Shown: piece by piece, positions 16,454 to 24,364 of the stretch
How the letters are laid out: each line of letters opens with the position of its first letter
Position numbering within the stretch: the first letter of the stretch is position 1
Assembly (NCBI GenBank): GCA_026936105.1
Contig: JAIXKI010000026.1
Coordinates: 1-64,000, forward strand
From: Chitinophagales bacterium
GTDB lineage: Bacteria; Bacteroidota; Bacteroidia; Chitinophagales; Chitinophagaceae
Direction: 5' to 3'
Length of the DNA: 64,000 bases
The notes under the pieces: model-generated
What the model saw: the letters and a program-made list of their open reading frames with translations, nothing else
Databases searched by the model: none
Told to the model about the DNA's origin: nothing
Position numbers and translations under genes: made by a program

Positions 16454-19400
16454 GTGCGTTTAAAATCTCTGGAAATCAAAGGCTTTAAAAGTTTTGCCGA
16501 CAAAACTGTTGTAAACTTTGATGAGAACATTACCGGCATCGTTGGGCCCAATGGATGTGGTAAAAGTAATATCGTGGACAGCATCCGCTGGGTGATCGGC
16601 GAGCAGAAGATCAGTCACCTGCGCAGTGAGAACCTGGAAAGCCTTGTGTTCAACGGCTCAAAGACACGCAGCAGCAGCGGCCTTGCCGAAGTCAGCCTGA
16701 CTTTTGAAAATACCCGTAACTTATTGCCCACCGAATTCAGTACGGTCACCGTCACCCGTAAATTTTATAAGAGTGGCGAGAGTGAATACCGGCTGAATGA
16801 TGTACAATGCCGTTTGAAGGACATACAGAATCTTTTTCTGGATACGGGTATCTCCACCGATAGCTATGCCATCATCGAATTGGGAATGGTGGATGATCTG
16901 ATCAAAGACAAGGAAGGAAGCCGCCGCCGCATGCTGGAACAGGCCGCAGGTATTTCCATTTACAAAACAAGAAAGAAAGAAGCGAAGCTGAAGCTGGATG
17001 CCACCGAGCAGGATCTTGCCCGTATAGAAGATCTGCTTTTTGAAATAAACAATCAGCTGAAATCATTGGAAAGCCAGGCAAAGAAAGCAGAGAAATATTA
17101 TGAGATAAAAAAAGATTACCGTGAGGTAAGCATTGAGTTGGCAAAAGCGGCATTGGAAAGCTTCAACATCACTTACAAGGAATTGAATCGTCAGCACGAA
17201 GCTGAGACGGATAAAAAAGTTAAGGCGGAGGCTCAGATCGCACTGGAAGAAGCTGCCCTGGAGCAGGAAAAAGTGCAGTTTGCAGAAAAAGAAAAAGAAT
17301 TGCAAGCCATGCAGCACGCATTTAACAGCTTGCAAAATGAAGTACGCAATAAGGGAAGTGAGAAGGATCTGGCCTTACAGCGGCTCGGCCATCTGCAGGA
17401 AAAAGAAAATGACCTGAAAGAATTTATTGAAAGATCGGAAGGACAGTTAAAGGGGATCGAAGAAAGTATCTCGTTTACACAACAGCAATTGACCGAAGAG
17501 GAAAAAAACCTTTCAGGATTGAAGGAACAATTGGATGAACACAGGAGTCAGGTGGATGCGAAAAGAAACGTGCTGGATGAAAAACGCACTTCAGTAGATA
17601 ATCTCCGTAACGAGCATCAGCATGTGCAGCAAAACCAGTTTGATGCGGAGAAAAAAGTGGTGGTGGCAGATGCGTCCGTACAAAACCTGCAGCGGTTGAT
17701 GGCACAACTGGAAGAAGAGATGAAATTGCGGGAGCAGCAGCGCCATCAACTGGATCAGGAAAGAATATTGAAAGAAAAAGAGCTGAAGATAAAACAGGTG
17801 GATCTGGAACAATTACATAAACACAGGGATAATACCAAAGAGCAGATCCTGTTATCACAGGCAGCACTGGAAGAACTCCGAAATAAACTGGCGGTTGAGA
17901 CCCGTAAGCTGGATGCAAAAAAGAATGAGCATGACCTGCTGAAAAGCATGATAGATTCAATGGAAGGCTATCCGGAAAGTGTAAAATTTTTACACAATAA
18001 TGCCGGGTGGAATTTCAATTCCCCCATATTGTCTGATATCATTTATGTGAAAGAAGAATACAGGACTGCACTGGAAAATGTACTGGAGCCTTATCTGAAC
18101 TACTATGTGGTGAATGACCGGCAGGAAGGAATGCAGGCAATCCGACTGCTTGACGAAAATATGAAGGGGAAGGCCAACTTCTTTTTGATGGACCACATCA
18201 ACAGATCCGGAAGCATAGTCTTTCATTCGATAGACGGAGCTATCCCTGCGTTGAGTGTGATAGAAGTGGATGATAAATACAGGAAGCTTGCCGAGCATTT
18301 ATTGAACAATGTTTTTATTGCTGAAAATGATGAGGTGCTGAATTCGGAAGAAGGGCACGTGATCATTGAGAAAACCGGAAAATATGTAAAAGGGAAATAT
18401 TCCCTGAGCGGCGGCAGTGTAGGGATGATTGAAGGAAAGAAAATCGGCAGGGCAAGGAACCTCGAAAAATTACAGGAAGAAATAATAGCGCAGGAATCAG
18501 TGGTGGAACTGCTTAGAACCCAGATACAGGAACGCCAGAATGAGGTAACAGCATTCAATGAAGAACTGAGAGGATCAGCCATTGAGAATACGGAATTTGA
18601 AATACAGCAGTTCAATAATCAGATATTCACTCTTCACAGCAAACTGGAGAACCTGCATTCTCTGCAGACAACGGGCCGGCATAAGCTGGAAGAGATGAAT
18701 CTTCAGGCCATGCAGACATCAAGTTCCGTGGAAGGGGTGAGAAAACAATTGCAGGAGTATAATGTGGAATTGCAGGTAGTAGCTGCAAGATTGGGAGAAG
18801 TGGATACTGCATTTAAAGTTGCCGAGACGGAATATACTGAAGCATTGCGCAGCTTCAATGATTTCAATCTGAATGTGACCAGGCAGCAAAGCAAGATCTC
18901 AGGGTTGAAGCAGGAACTTGATTTCAAAAATGAACAGATCAATGACCTGCGGATTCAGATTGGAGAGGGCGCTGGCCAGTTGACCGAAACACAGAATAAT
19001 ATTCAACGATCACATCAGGAACTGGAAGAATTATCAAGCCTGCTGGCTCGTTTGTTTTCTGATAAAGAAGAGGAAGAGAAAAAACTGAATAAAGCGGACC
19101 AGGAATATTATAATTTCAGAAACAGAATAAGCGATAAGGAAAGCGAATTGCGTCTGCATTCAAAAGAAAAAGAACAGACCGAGCAATTGCTGGGAGAGAT
19201 AAAAGACCAGTTGAATGAAGTGAAACTGCAACTGGCCGGAATGAAAGAAAGGCTGAATGTGGAATTCAAAGTGGACCTGGAAGAGATCATTGATGAACCC
19301 CGCATCACCGACATGCCGATCGAAGAACTGCAGGAGAAAGTGGACCGGATGAAAAAGAGGCTGGAAAATCTGGGCGAAGTGAACCCTACCGCCATTGAAG

Positions 19401-19981
19401 CTTTTACCGAAATGAAAAAGCGTTATGAGTTTATTGTAGAACAAAAGGACGATCTCGTAAGCGCAAAGGAAAGCCTGTTGAAGACCATTGAAGAAGTGGA
19501 GGCCACAGCCAATCAAAAATTCCTGGAGACATTCCACAAAGTGCGTGACAACTTTCAGTCAGTATTCAAAACCCTGTTTACCGAGGACGATCAGTGCGAT
19601 CTCATTCTGGAGAACCCGGAGAACCTTGCCGAAACCGGAGTGGATGTAATTGCAAAACCGAAAGGGAAGCGCCCCACTTCATTGACCCAGTTGAGCGGCG
19701 GAGAAAGGACACTCACCGCTACTGCCTTGTTATTTGCCATTTACCTGATTAAACCGGCGCCTTTCTGCATTCTGGATGAAGTGGATGCTCCGCTTGATGA
19801 TGCAAATGTGGGAAAGTTCACCAATATGATCCGTCAGTTCAGCGAAAATTCCCAGTTCATCATTGTCACCCACAATAAAATGACCATGAGTACGGTGGAT
19901 GTGATCTACGGTGTCACCATGCAGGAACCCGGTGTAAGCAAATTGGTGCCTGTTGACTTCAGGGAGCTGAGCGTGAACTGA
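16454..19981 (+). CDS. smc: Chromosome segregation ATPase SMC
   Basis: 1175 residues, full length. The start is GTG at 16454, required to include the conserved N-terminus (Leu-Lys-Ser-Leu-Glu-Ile-Lys-Gly-Phe-Lys-Ser-Phe). The Walker A loop is Gly31-Pro-Asn-Gly-Cys-Gly-Lys37-Ser. Long coiled coils (about 170-500 and 660-1010) flank a hinge domain (about 510-650). The C-terminal head has the ABC signature Leu1080-Ser-Gly-Gly-Glu and Walker B ending Asp1108-Glu1109. SMC dimers organise and segregate chromosomes with ScpA and ScpB, not encoded nearby. An inverted TCCACA/TGTGGA pair lies at 16361-16385 upstream. Confidence 0.97.
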   Translation: MRLKSLEIKGFKSFADKTVVNFDENITGIVGPNGCGKSNIVDSIRWVIGEQKISHLRSENLESLVFNGSKTRSSSGLAEVSLTFENTRNLLPTEFSTVTVTRKFYKSGESEYRLNDVQCRLKDIQNLFLDTGISTDSYAIIELGMVDDLIKDKEGSRRRMLEQAAGISIYKTRKKEAKLKLDATEQDLARIEDLLFEINNQLKSLESQAKKAEKYYEIKKDYREVSIELAKAALESFNITYKELNRQHEAETDKKVKAEAQIALEEAALEQEKVQFAEKEKELQAMQHAFNSLQNEVRNKGSEKDLALQRLGHLQEKENDLKEFIERSEGQLKGIEESISFTQQQLTEEEKNLSGLKEQLDEHRSQVDAKRNVLDEKRTSVDNLRNEHQHVQQNQFDAEKKVVVADASVQNLQRLMAQLEEEMKLREQQRHQLDQERILKEKELKIKQVDLEQLHKHRDNTKEQILLSQAALEELRNKLAVETRKLDAKKNEHDLLKSMIDSMEGYPESVKFLHNNAGWNFNSPILSDIIYVKEEYRTALENVLEPYLNYYVVNDRQEGMQAIRLLDENMKGKANFFLMDHINRSGSIVFHSIDGAIPALSVIEVDDKYRKLAEHLLNNVFIAENDEVLNSEEGHVIIEKTGKYVKGKYSLSGGSVGMIEGKKIGRARNLEKLQEEIIAQESVVELLRTQIQERQNEVTAFNEELRGSAIENTEFEIQQFNNQIFTLHSKLENLHSLQTTGRHKLEEMNLQAMQTSSSVEGVRKQLQEYNVELQVVAARLGEVDTAFKVAETEYTEALRSFNDFNLNVTRQQSKISGLKQELDFKNEQINDLRIQIGEGAGQLTETQNNIQRSHQELEELSSLLARLFSDKEEEEKKLNKADQEYYNFRNRISDKESELRLHSKEKEQTEQLLGEIKDQLNEVKLQLAGMKERLNVEFKVDLEEIIDEPRITDMPIEELQEKVDRMKKRLENLGEVNPTAIEAFTEMKKRYEFIVEQKDDLVSAKESLLKTIEEVEATANQKFLETFHKVRDNFQSVFKTLFTEDDQCDLILENPENLAETGVDVIAKPKGKRPTSLTQLSGGERTLTATALLFAIYLIKPAPFCILDEVDAPLDDANVGKFTNMIRQFSENSQFIIVTHNKMTMSTVDVIYGVTMQEPGVSKLVPVDFRELSVN

Positions 19982-20210
19982 TATTTTCGGGCAACTTAAC
20001 GAAGAATATTGATAAGATTCCCTTTATCATTTTGGGATATTGGATACTCTGTTGGATATAATTCTTTAGGCCGTTGATAATATTATAAAGGAAGGGAAAT
20101 TGATGTGGTAAACTTCTTCAGATTCCCGTTAAGCACAGGCAAAGTTGACCGGAAGAATGATTAGATTTAAAGCCTTCAGGTCTTTTATAGATAAACGAAT
20201 ACAAGAGAGA

Positions 20211-20477
20211 TCATTGCTCTATGGTGTAGTCGTGAAATTCTTCTTTTTGTTGTTTCTGTCTTCTTAAAAAATCAGCTTTCACTTTATGTACAAAGGCGGA
20301 TCCGATAAGGAACAGGCCAAGGTTGAACACTATAGCTATTCCTGCTGCCCATAGATACCAATCCTGTTTTTCTACTCCCGAGATTCTGCTATAGAAGGCA
20401 AAAAAAATTCCAATTGAAACAATGACCACTCCTTGAAGCAGGTTCATTATGTATTTGTCGTAATGTTTGCTGCGCAT
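20211..20477 (-). CDS. Small membrane protein, two predicted transmembrane segments
   Basis: 88 residues; I do not recognise the family beyond that. Two hydrophobic helices (about 11-30 and 41-63) are joined by a short polar loop, with a basic N-terminus and a charged C-terminal tail rich in Lys, Arg, Gln and Glu. The topology suggests both ends in the cytoplasm. It lies between smc and a redoxin gene on the opposite strand, with no operon partner. Confidence 0.6.
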   Translation of the reverse strand: MRSKHYDKYIMNLLQGVVIVSIGIFFAFYSRISGVEKQDWYLWAAGIAIVFNLGLFLIGSAFVHKVKADFLRRQKQQKEEFHDYTIEQ

Positions 20478-20556
20478 AAAATAGTTTTGATTAGCTCTTA
20501 AATACCGGGCAAAATACGATAAAAATCTTTTGTTAATTGATGTGAAGCCGATTTAT

Positions 20557-20583
20557 TTGATTTGTCCGGGGTTAGTAAATTTG
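20557..20583 (+). promoter_or_regulatory. Putative promoter of the redoxin gene
   Basis: TAAATTTG (20576-20583) is a perfect TAnnTTTG -7 box 18 bp before the ATG at 20602. A TTG at 20557-20559 lies only 16 bp upstream, shorter than normal, so the -33 element is uncertain. Confidence 0.4.
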
Positions 20584-20601
20584 AGATTATAAAAAATATA
20601 A

Positions 20602-21189
20602 ATGAGACCAATACTTTCATTGATATTTGCATTCGTAATTTCCCTTGCAGTACCGGCTCAAAAGACGCCTGAAGGACTTTTCATTAATTCAAAAGCTCCT
20701 GACTTTCGTGCTAAAGACCAAAGCGGACTTGAGGTGCACCTGAAGGACCTGCTGAAAAAAGGTAAAGTAGTGCTGATCTTTTACCAGGGGCAATGGTCGC
20801 CTTATTGCAACCGGGAATTAAGAAATTTTAATGATTCCGTGCAGCAGATCATTGCGAAGGGAGCTACCCTGGTTGCTGTGACACCCGAAATGCCGGAAAA
20901 TATCATGAAGACTATTGAAAAGACCTCTGCCACTTTTTCCATTCTCAGTGATACTGACCTGAAGATTATGAAAGCCTATGACGTGGCTTATCAAGTGGAT
21001 GCAAATACATTGACACGTTATCATAACACCGGCATTGACCTGCAAAAGAATAATGGGAAAAATGGTAACTATTTGCCGGTTCCTGCCGCTTACATTATCG
21101 AAAAAGAGTCTTCGACAATCACGTACCGCTTTTTTGAACCGAATTATAAAAAGAGGCCTTCGGTAAAAGAAATACTGGCAAACCTCTAA
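20602..21189 (+). CDS. Exported peroxiredoxin-like protein (AhpC/TSA family) with Ser for the first active-site Cys
   Basis: 195 residues. A signal peptide (hydrophobic to about residue 18, ending Ala-Gln) indicates export. The thioredoxin-fold domain has Ala-Pro-Asp-Phe near residue 33 and the active-site loop Gln-Trp-Ser66-Pro-Tyr-Cys69. Relatives have Trp-Cys-Pro-x-Cys here, with the first Cys as the reactive residue. Codon 66 is TCG (20797-20799), clearly Ser. Only the second Cys remains, so normal peroxidase or disulfide exchange by a CxxC pair is not possible. It may be a serine variant, a binding protein or inactive. It is convergent with the Ycf48-like gene, 3 bp away. Confidence 0.82.
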   Translation: MRPILSLIFAFVISLAVPAQKTPEGLFINSKAPDFRAKDQSGLEVHLKDLLKKGKVVLIFYQGQWSPYCNRELRNFNDSVQQIIAKGATLVAVTPEMPENIMKTIEKTSATFSILSDTDLKIMKAYDVAYQVDANTLTRYHNTGIDLQKNNGKNGNYLPVPAAYIIEKESSTITYRFFEPNYKKRPSVKEILANL

Positions 21190-21192
21190 GAA

Positions 21193-22236
21193 TTATTTCA
21201 TCACCAGCTTTCCAATCGTTCCATTGTTGCCTGCAAAATAAAAGGCAAGCCCGAGCTTTGAAGTACGACACACATTGAAACTTTGTTTACTGATCCAGTC
21301 CCAGTTCTTCCCGCCGTCAGTAGAATAATCCACACCGTTCAATCCGCAACTGATCACAACATTTTTTGAATAATATTCCACGCAACTTCTGTATCCATGA
21401 GGCGGAGTTTCGGGAGCAATCCATGTTTTACCGCCGTCATTTGTGTAAAAGCAATTTCTTTCTGTTGAAGTTGCATCATTAAAATCACCGCCGGCAACGA
21501 TCATTCTTTTTCCGCCATTCATTTTTTTATTATCCCATACTGCAATGGAATTGGCGCCAGTAGTTTCTTTTCCCTGTAATAAAGGAAGATCTGAAGATCC
21601 GTTTTTTGAAAATATCCTGGATCTTGTTCCTCCGCTTACAAACACGGCTTCATCCCTGTCCAATGGTCGCACATTGGTGCCGCTTGCAGCAAAACAAGCT
21701 TCACCTTTTTCTGCTTCAGGACGTTTATCGTAAGGGATCTCCTTCCAGCTATCGCCACCATCAAAGGTTCGGGCAATAAAAAATCTTCCGTCAATAGGAT
21801 CACCGATGACGATCCCGGAAAGGTCGTTCCAGAATTCCATGGCATCCAGGAACATTCCTTTTGTTTTATTTTCATAAACCACCTTCCAGGTCTTGCCGCC
21901 GTTGATCGTTTTTAAAATATAAGCAGGTGAATCAACAGCCATGATCACTGCAGTGGCTCCGTCAAAAGCCTCGATGTCCCTGAAATCTGATCTCTCAAAA
22001 CCGGACACCTTCATCCACACCCAGTTTTTTCCACCATCAATGGATCTTCCAATAGTGCCATTGCTTCCGCTGACCCAGACTACGTTGTCATTGACCACAC
22101 TTAATCCGCGGATGCTCGTCTTTGTTCCTGAAGTGAGTATTTTAACCTCAGGTTGTTTCTTTGAATAATTATCGTAATGGTTGAGAAATGGAAGAAAAAA
22201 AAGTAATGGGATGAGGGCTTTGAATGATGGTATCAT
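21193..22236 (-). CDS. Ycf48-like/BNR-repeat beta-propeller protein, secreted
   Basis: 347 residues. A short N-terminal hydrophobic segment (about 5-19) looks like a signal peptide. Repeated Asp-Gly-Gly-Lys-Asn/Thr-Trp turns (at least five, spread over the whole length) are the Asp-box/BNR hallmark of the Ycf48/sortilin-type beta-propeller. In oxygenic phototrophs Ycf48 helps assemble photosystem II; in heterotrophic Bacteroidota these proteins are of unknown function, often annotated as oxidoreductases without support. A scaffold or surface-binding role is likely. It stands alone. Confidence 0.8.
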   Translation of the reverse strand: MIPSFKALIPLLFFLPFLNHYDNYSKKQPEVKILTSGTKTSIRGLSVVNDNVVWVSGSNGTIGRSIDGGKNWVWMKVSGFERSDFRDIEAFDGATAVIMAVDSPAYILKTINGGKTWKVVYENKTKGMFLDAMEFWNDLSGIVIGDPIDGRFFIARTFDGGDSWKEIPYDKRPEAEKGEACFAASGTNVRPLDRDEAVFVSGGTRSRIFSKNGSSDLPLLQGKETTGANSIAVWDNKKMNGGKRMIVAGGDFNDATSTERNCFYTNDGGKTWIAPETPPHGYRSCVEYYSKNVVISCGLNGVDYSTDGGKNWDWISKQSFNVCRTSKLGLAFYFAGNNGTIGKLVMK

Positions 22237-22652
22237 TTATTGTTTATTAACGGAACAAAGTAAAGAGTTAATTTGATATTTATGAATCCGCATCACAGGT
22301 ATTTTAGGGTTTTACTAAGAAAAAAATAATGCGACCCGGCGTTAGGAGATTTCAAAGAACATAGATCCATACATAAAAAACAGAAAGGGGTTTTGCACAT
22401 GCGTGGATATTTAAATAAAAAAAATCCTTCATCATGACAAATATTGCCGAATATTTGCAATAATGGCGATTGAAGAATAATGCTTTTCTCTATGAAAAAT
22501 GGCGATATTAAATGGGTCTGCTTGCCAAAGTTTACAGAGCATTTTATTTCCGGAAAGATCAGGATATTGAATGATGTGTGGTAAATGAATGATTGAGAGG
22601 ATATCCTGAATATAAATTAGTAGTAACTTTATCAACTGTTAATTCTCCTTTT
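22237..22652. other. Intergenic region with a short inverted repeat
   Basis: About 416 bp between two divergent genes. It is AT-rich and no convincing gene is seen; a leftward open frame at 22432-22635 has an unnatural composition. A perfect 8-bp inverted repeat CAAATATT-GCCG-AATATTTG lies at 22438-22457 and could be an operator or hairpin. TAACTTTA (22624-22631) resembles a -7 box for the downstream lipoprotein gene but lacks the final G. Confidence 0.4.
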
Positions 22653-24287
22653 ATGAAAAAACTATTATCCTACTTGGTAGTGATAAGCGCCCTTATCCAG
22701 GTGAGTTCTTGCCAGAAAGAATTAAGTTATGAAACAGAACAGAGCCCTGCACAAGGTTCGTTGCAGGATGACGGGAATGGCAACTGCCTTCCTAAAAAAG
22801 TGAACGGTGCATTTCTGGAAGGCACCGCTTTATTGCCCGATTCCAATACGGTTCAGATAACTGTGAACGTTACAAAAAAAGGCACATACTTTATCACTAC
22901 GGATACACTCAACGGATATTTTTTCAAGGCAACAGGAGTATTCACTTCTACAGGCATTACTCAGGTGACCCTGAAAGGTAATGGGAACCCTCTTGCAAGC
23001 GGTATTGATAATTTTTCGATCCGGTTTGGAAATTCAGCCTGCATTGTCTCCGTCAATGTATTGCCTGCAGGAACCGGGGCAGCTGTATTCACCTTATCGG
23101 GATCTCCGGGTAATTGCACCAATGCGCAGGTAGATGGTGTTTATTCAACCGGAACAGCTTTAAGTTATAATAACACGGTTACGATATCTGTCAATGTAAC
23201 CACGATCGGAACCTACAACATTTCTACCACTTATCAGGGAATGACTTTTTCCGGTAACGGTTCATTTTCAACTCCGGGCATTCAATCTGTGACATTGAAC
23301 GGATCCGGTACCCCGACAACAGGCGGAGCCAATGTAGTACCGATTACAGCAGGATCTACCACCTGCAGTTTTACTGTCAATGTACTGAGTCCAGCAGAAG
23401 GAACCATTTCTTGTGGGAATGCAATTGTCAAAGGGCTTTATGTGGTTTCTACAGCATTGGTAGCCGGTGATTCAGTGCTACTCGAAGTAAATGTTACGAA
23501 GGCGGGTGCTTATGATATTTCCACAGACAATGTCAATGGGTTCAGCTTTTCGGGATCGGGAGAATTCACCACGACCGGCAATCAAACGGTAACGTTAGCC
23601 GGAACCGGCACACCATCATCAACAGGCAATACTGAATTCACAGTTTCCTTCGGCAACAGTAATTGCACTTTTTCAATTACCGTAAAAGATATTGATTATT
23701 TTCCCAGGACAGTGAACAGTAACTGGAGCTATGAGATAAATAACAATGTGAATGATTCTCTGAGGATATATGTGATCCCGGATGGGTTCAGTACAGGAGG
23801 AAATAATTACACGGTCTTCATGAGAAAGAACGGAATGACAACTGACACATTTGGCTACTTCAGAAGGGATGGGAATGATTATTTCCTATATGAAAACATC
23901 AGCTATTTCGGTCTTGACGACCCTGCCTGGGGTGATTATGCTTTTCTGAAGGATGCGGCTGCAGGAACTACCTGGAATTCCACTTCTTTTTCAGGTACCG
24001 TTCAGGGAACGCCGGTGATGGTAAGGATAAAATTCACGATCAACTCACCGAGAGATATTTCAACTGCACTTACTACCTCTACAGGCACCAAAACCTATTA
24101 TAATGTCTTAGTGGTGAAAGAAGAATTGGAGGGGTTTGATGGAACCAATTGGGTATCACTGACGTCGTCGATAGGTTATATTCTGAATTATTATGCCCGG
24201 AACATCGGAATGATTCTGCAGGAAGTTTATGATGGTTCTGGATCCATACAAAGTTCAATGGCCTTGAGAAGGTCAGAAGTATTTTAA
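22653..24287 (+). CDS. Lipoprotein with three Ig-like repeats
   Basis: 544 residues from the ATG at 22653, chosen over an earlier in-frame ATG (22593) because a signal peptide with lipobox (Gln-Val-Ser-Ser-Cys) follows at once. Residues about 44-343 hold three tandem repeats of about 90-110 residues. Each opens with (Asn/Ser)-Cys and a Val-(Asn/Asp/Lys)-Gly turn, has Val-Asn-Val-Thr in the middle, then Val-Thr-Leu and Gly-(Asn/Thr)-(Gly/Pro), and closes with Cys-x-(Val/Phe)-(Ser/Thr)-(Val/Ile). The two conserved Cys suggest a disulfide per repeat. The last 200 residues form a distinct beta-rich domain. Likely on the outer membrane surface. No operon partner; a strong terminator follows. Function unknown. 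Confidence 0.82.
   Translation: MKKLLSYLVVISALIQVSSCQKELSYETEQSPAQGSLQDDGNGNCLPKKVNGAFLEGTALLPDSNTVQITVNVTKKGTYFITTDTLNGYFFKATGVFTSTGITQVTLKGNGNPLASGIDNFSIRFGNSACIVSVNVLPAGTGAAVFTLSGSPGNCTNAQVDGVYSTGTALSYNNTVTISVNVTTIGTYNISTTYQGMTFSGNGSFSTPGIQSVTLNGSGTPTTGGANVVPITAGSTTCSFTVNVLSPAEGTISCGNAIVKGLYVVSTALVAGDSVLLEVNVTKAGAYDISTDNVNGFSFSGSGEFTTTGNQTVTLAGTGTPSSTGNTEFTVSFGNSNCTFSITVKDIDYFPRTVNSNWSYEINNNVNDSLRIYVIPDGFSTGGNNYTVFMRKNGMTTDTFGYFRRDGNDYFLYENISYFGLDDPAWGDYAFLKDAAAGTTWNSTSFSGTVQGTPVMVRIKFTINSPRDISTALTTSTGTKTYYNVLVVKEELEGFDGTNWVSLTSSIGYILNYYARNIGMILQEVYDGSGSIQSSMALRRSEVF
22782..23681 (+). repeat. Three tandem coding repeats (Ig-like domains)
   Basis: Repeat units begin near 22782, 23112 and 23409 and end near 23681, inside the lipoprotein gene. 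They are similar at the protein level but diverged at the DNA level, so the duplication is old. The spacing is about 330 then 297 bp; the first unit has a Gly/Ala-rich linker. Confidence 0.75.
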
Positions 24288-24300
24288 AACTTTATGGGAA

Positions 24301-24346
24301 AAAATCAAAGGGCTTCTTTTTCAGAAAGCCCTTTGATTTTTTCTGT
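24301..24346. terminator. Bidirectional rho-independent terminator
   Basis: A perfect 15-bp stem (24301-24315 with 24326-24340) closes a 10-nt loop and is followed by a T-tract on the plus strand. The A-rich left flank gives a T-tract on the minus strand too. It lies between two convergent genes (lipoprotein ending 24287, amidohydrolase ending 24365) and can serve both. Confidence 0.88.
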
Positions 24347-24364
24347 ATTCAAATTACTAAAAAA

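Noticed and set aside
22432..22635. 67-codon minus-strand frame upstream of the Ig-like lipoprotein
   Set aside because: No family, poor composition, and it overlaps the likely promoter region of the divergent gene.
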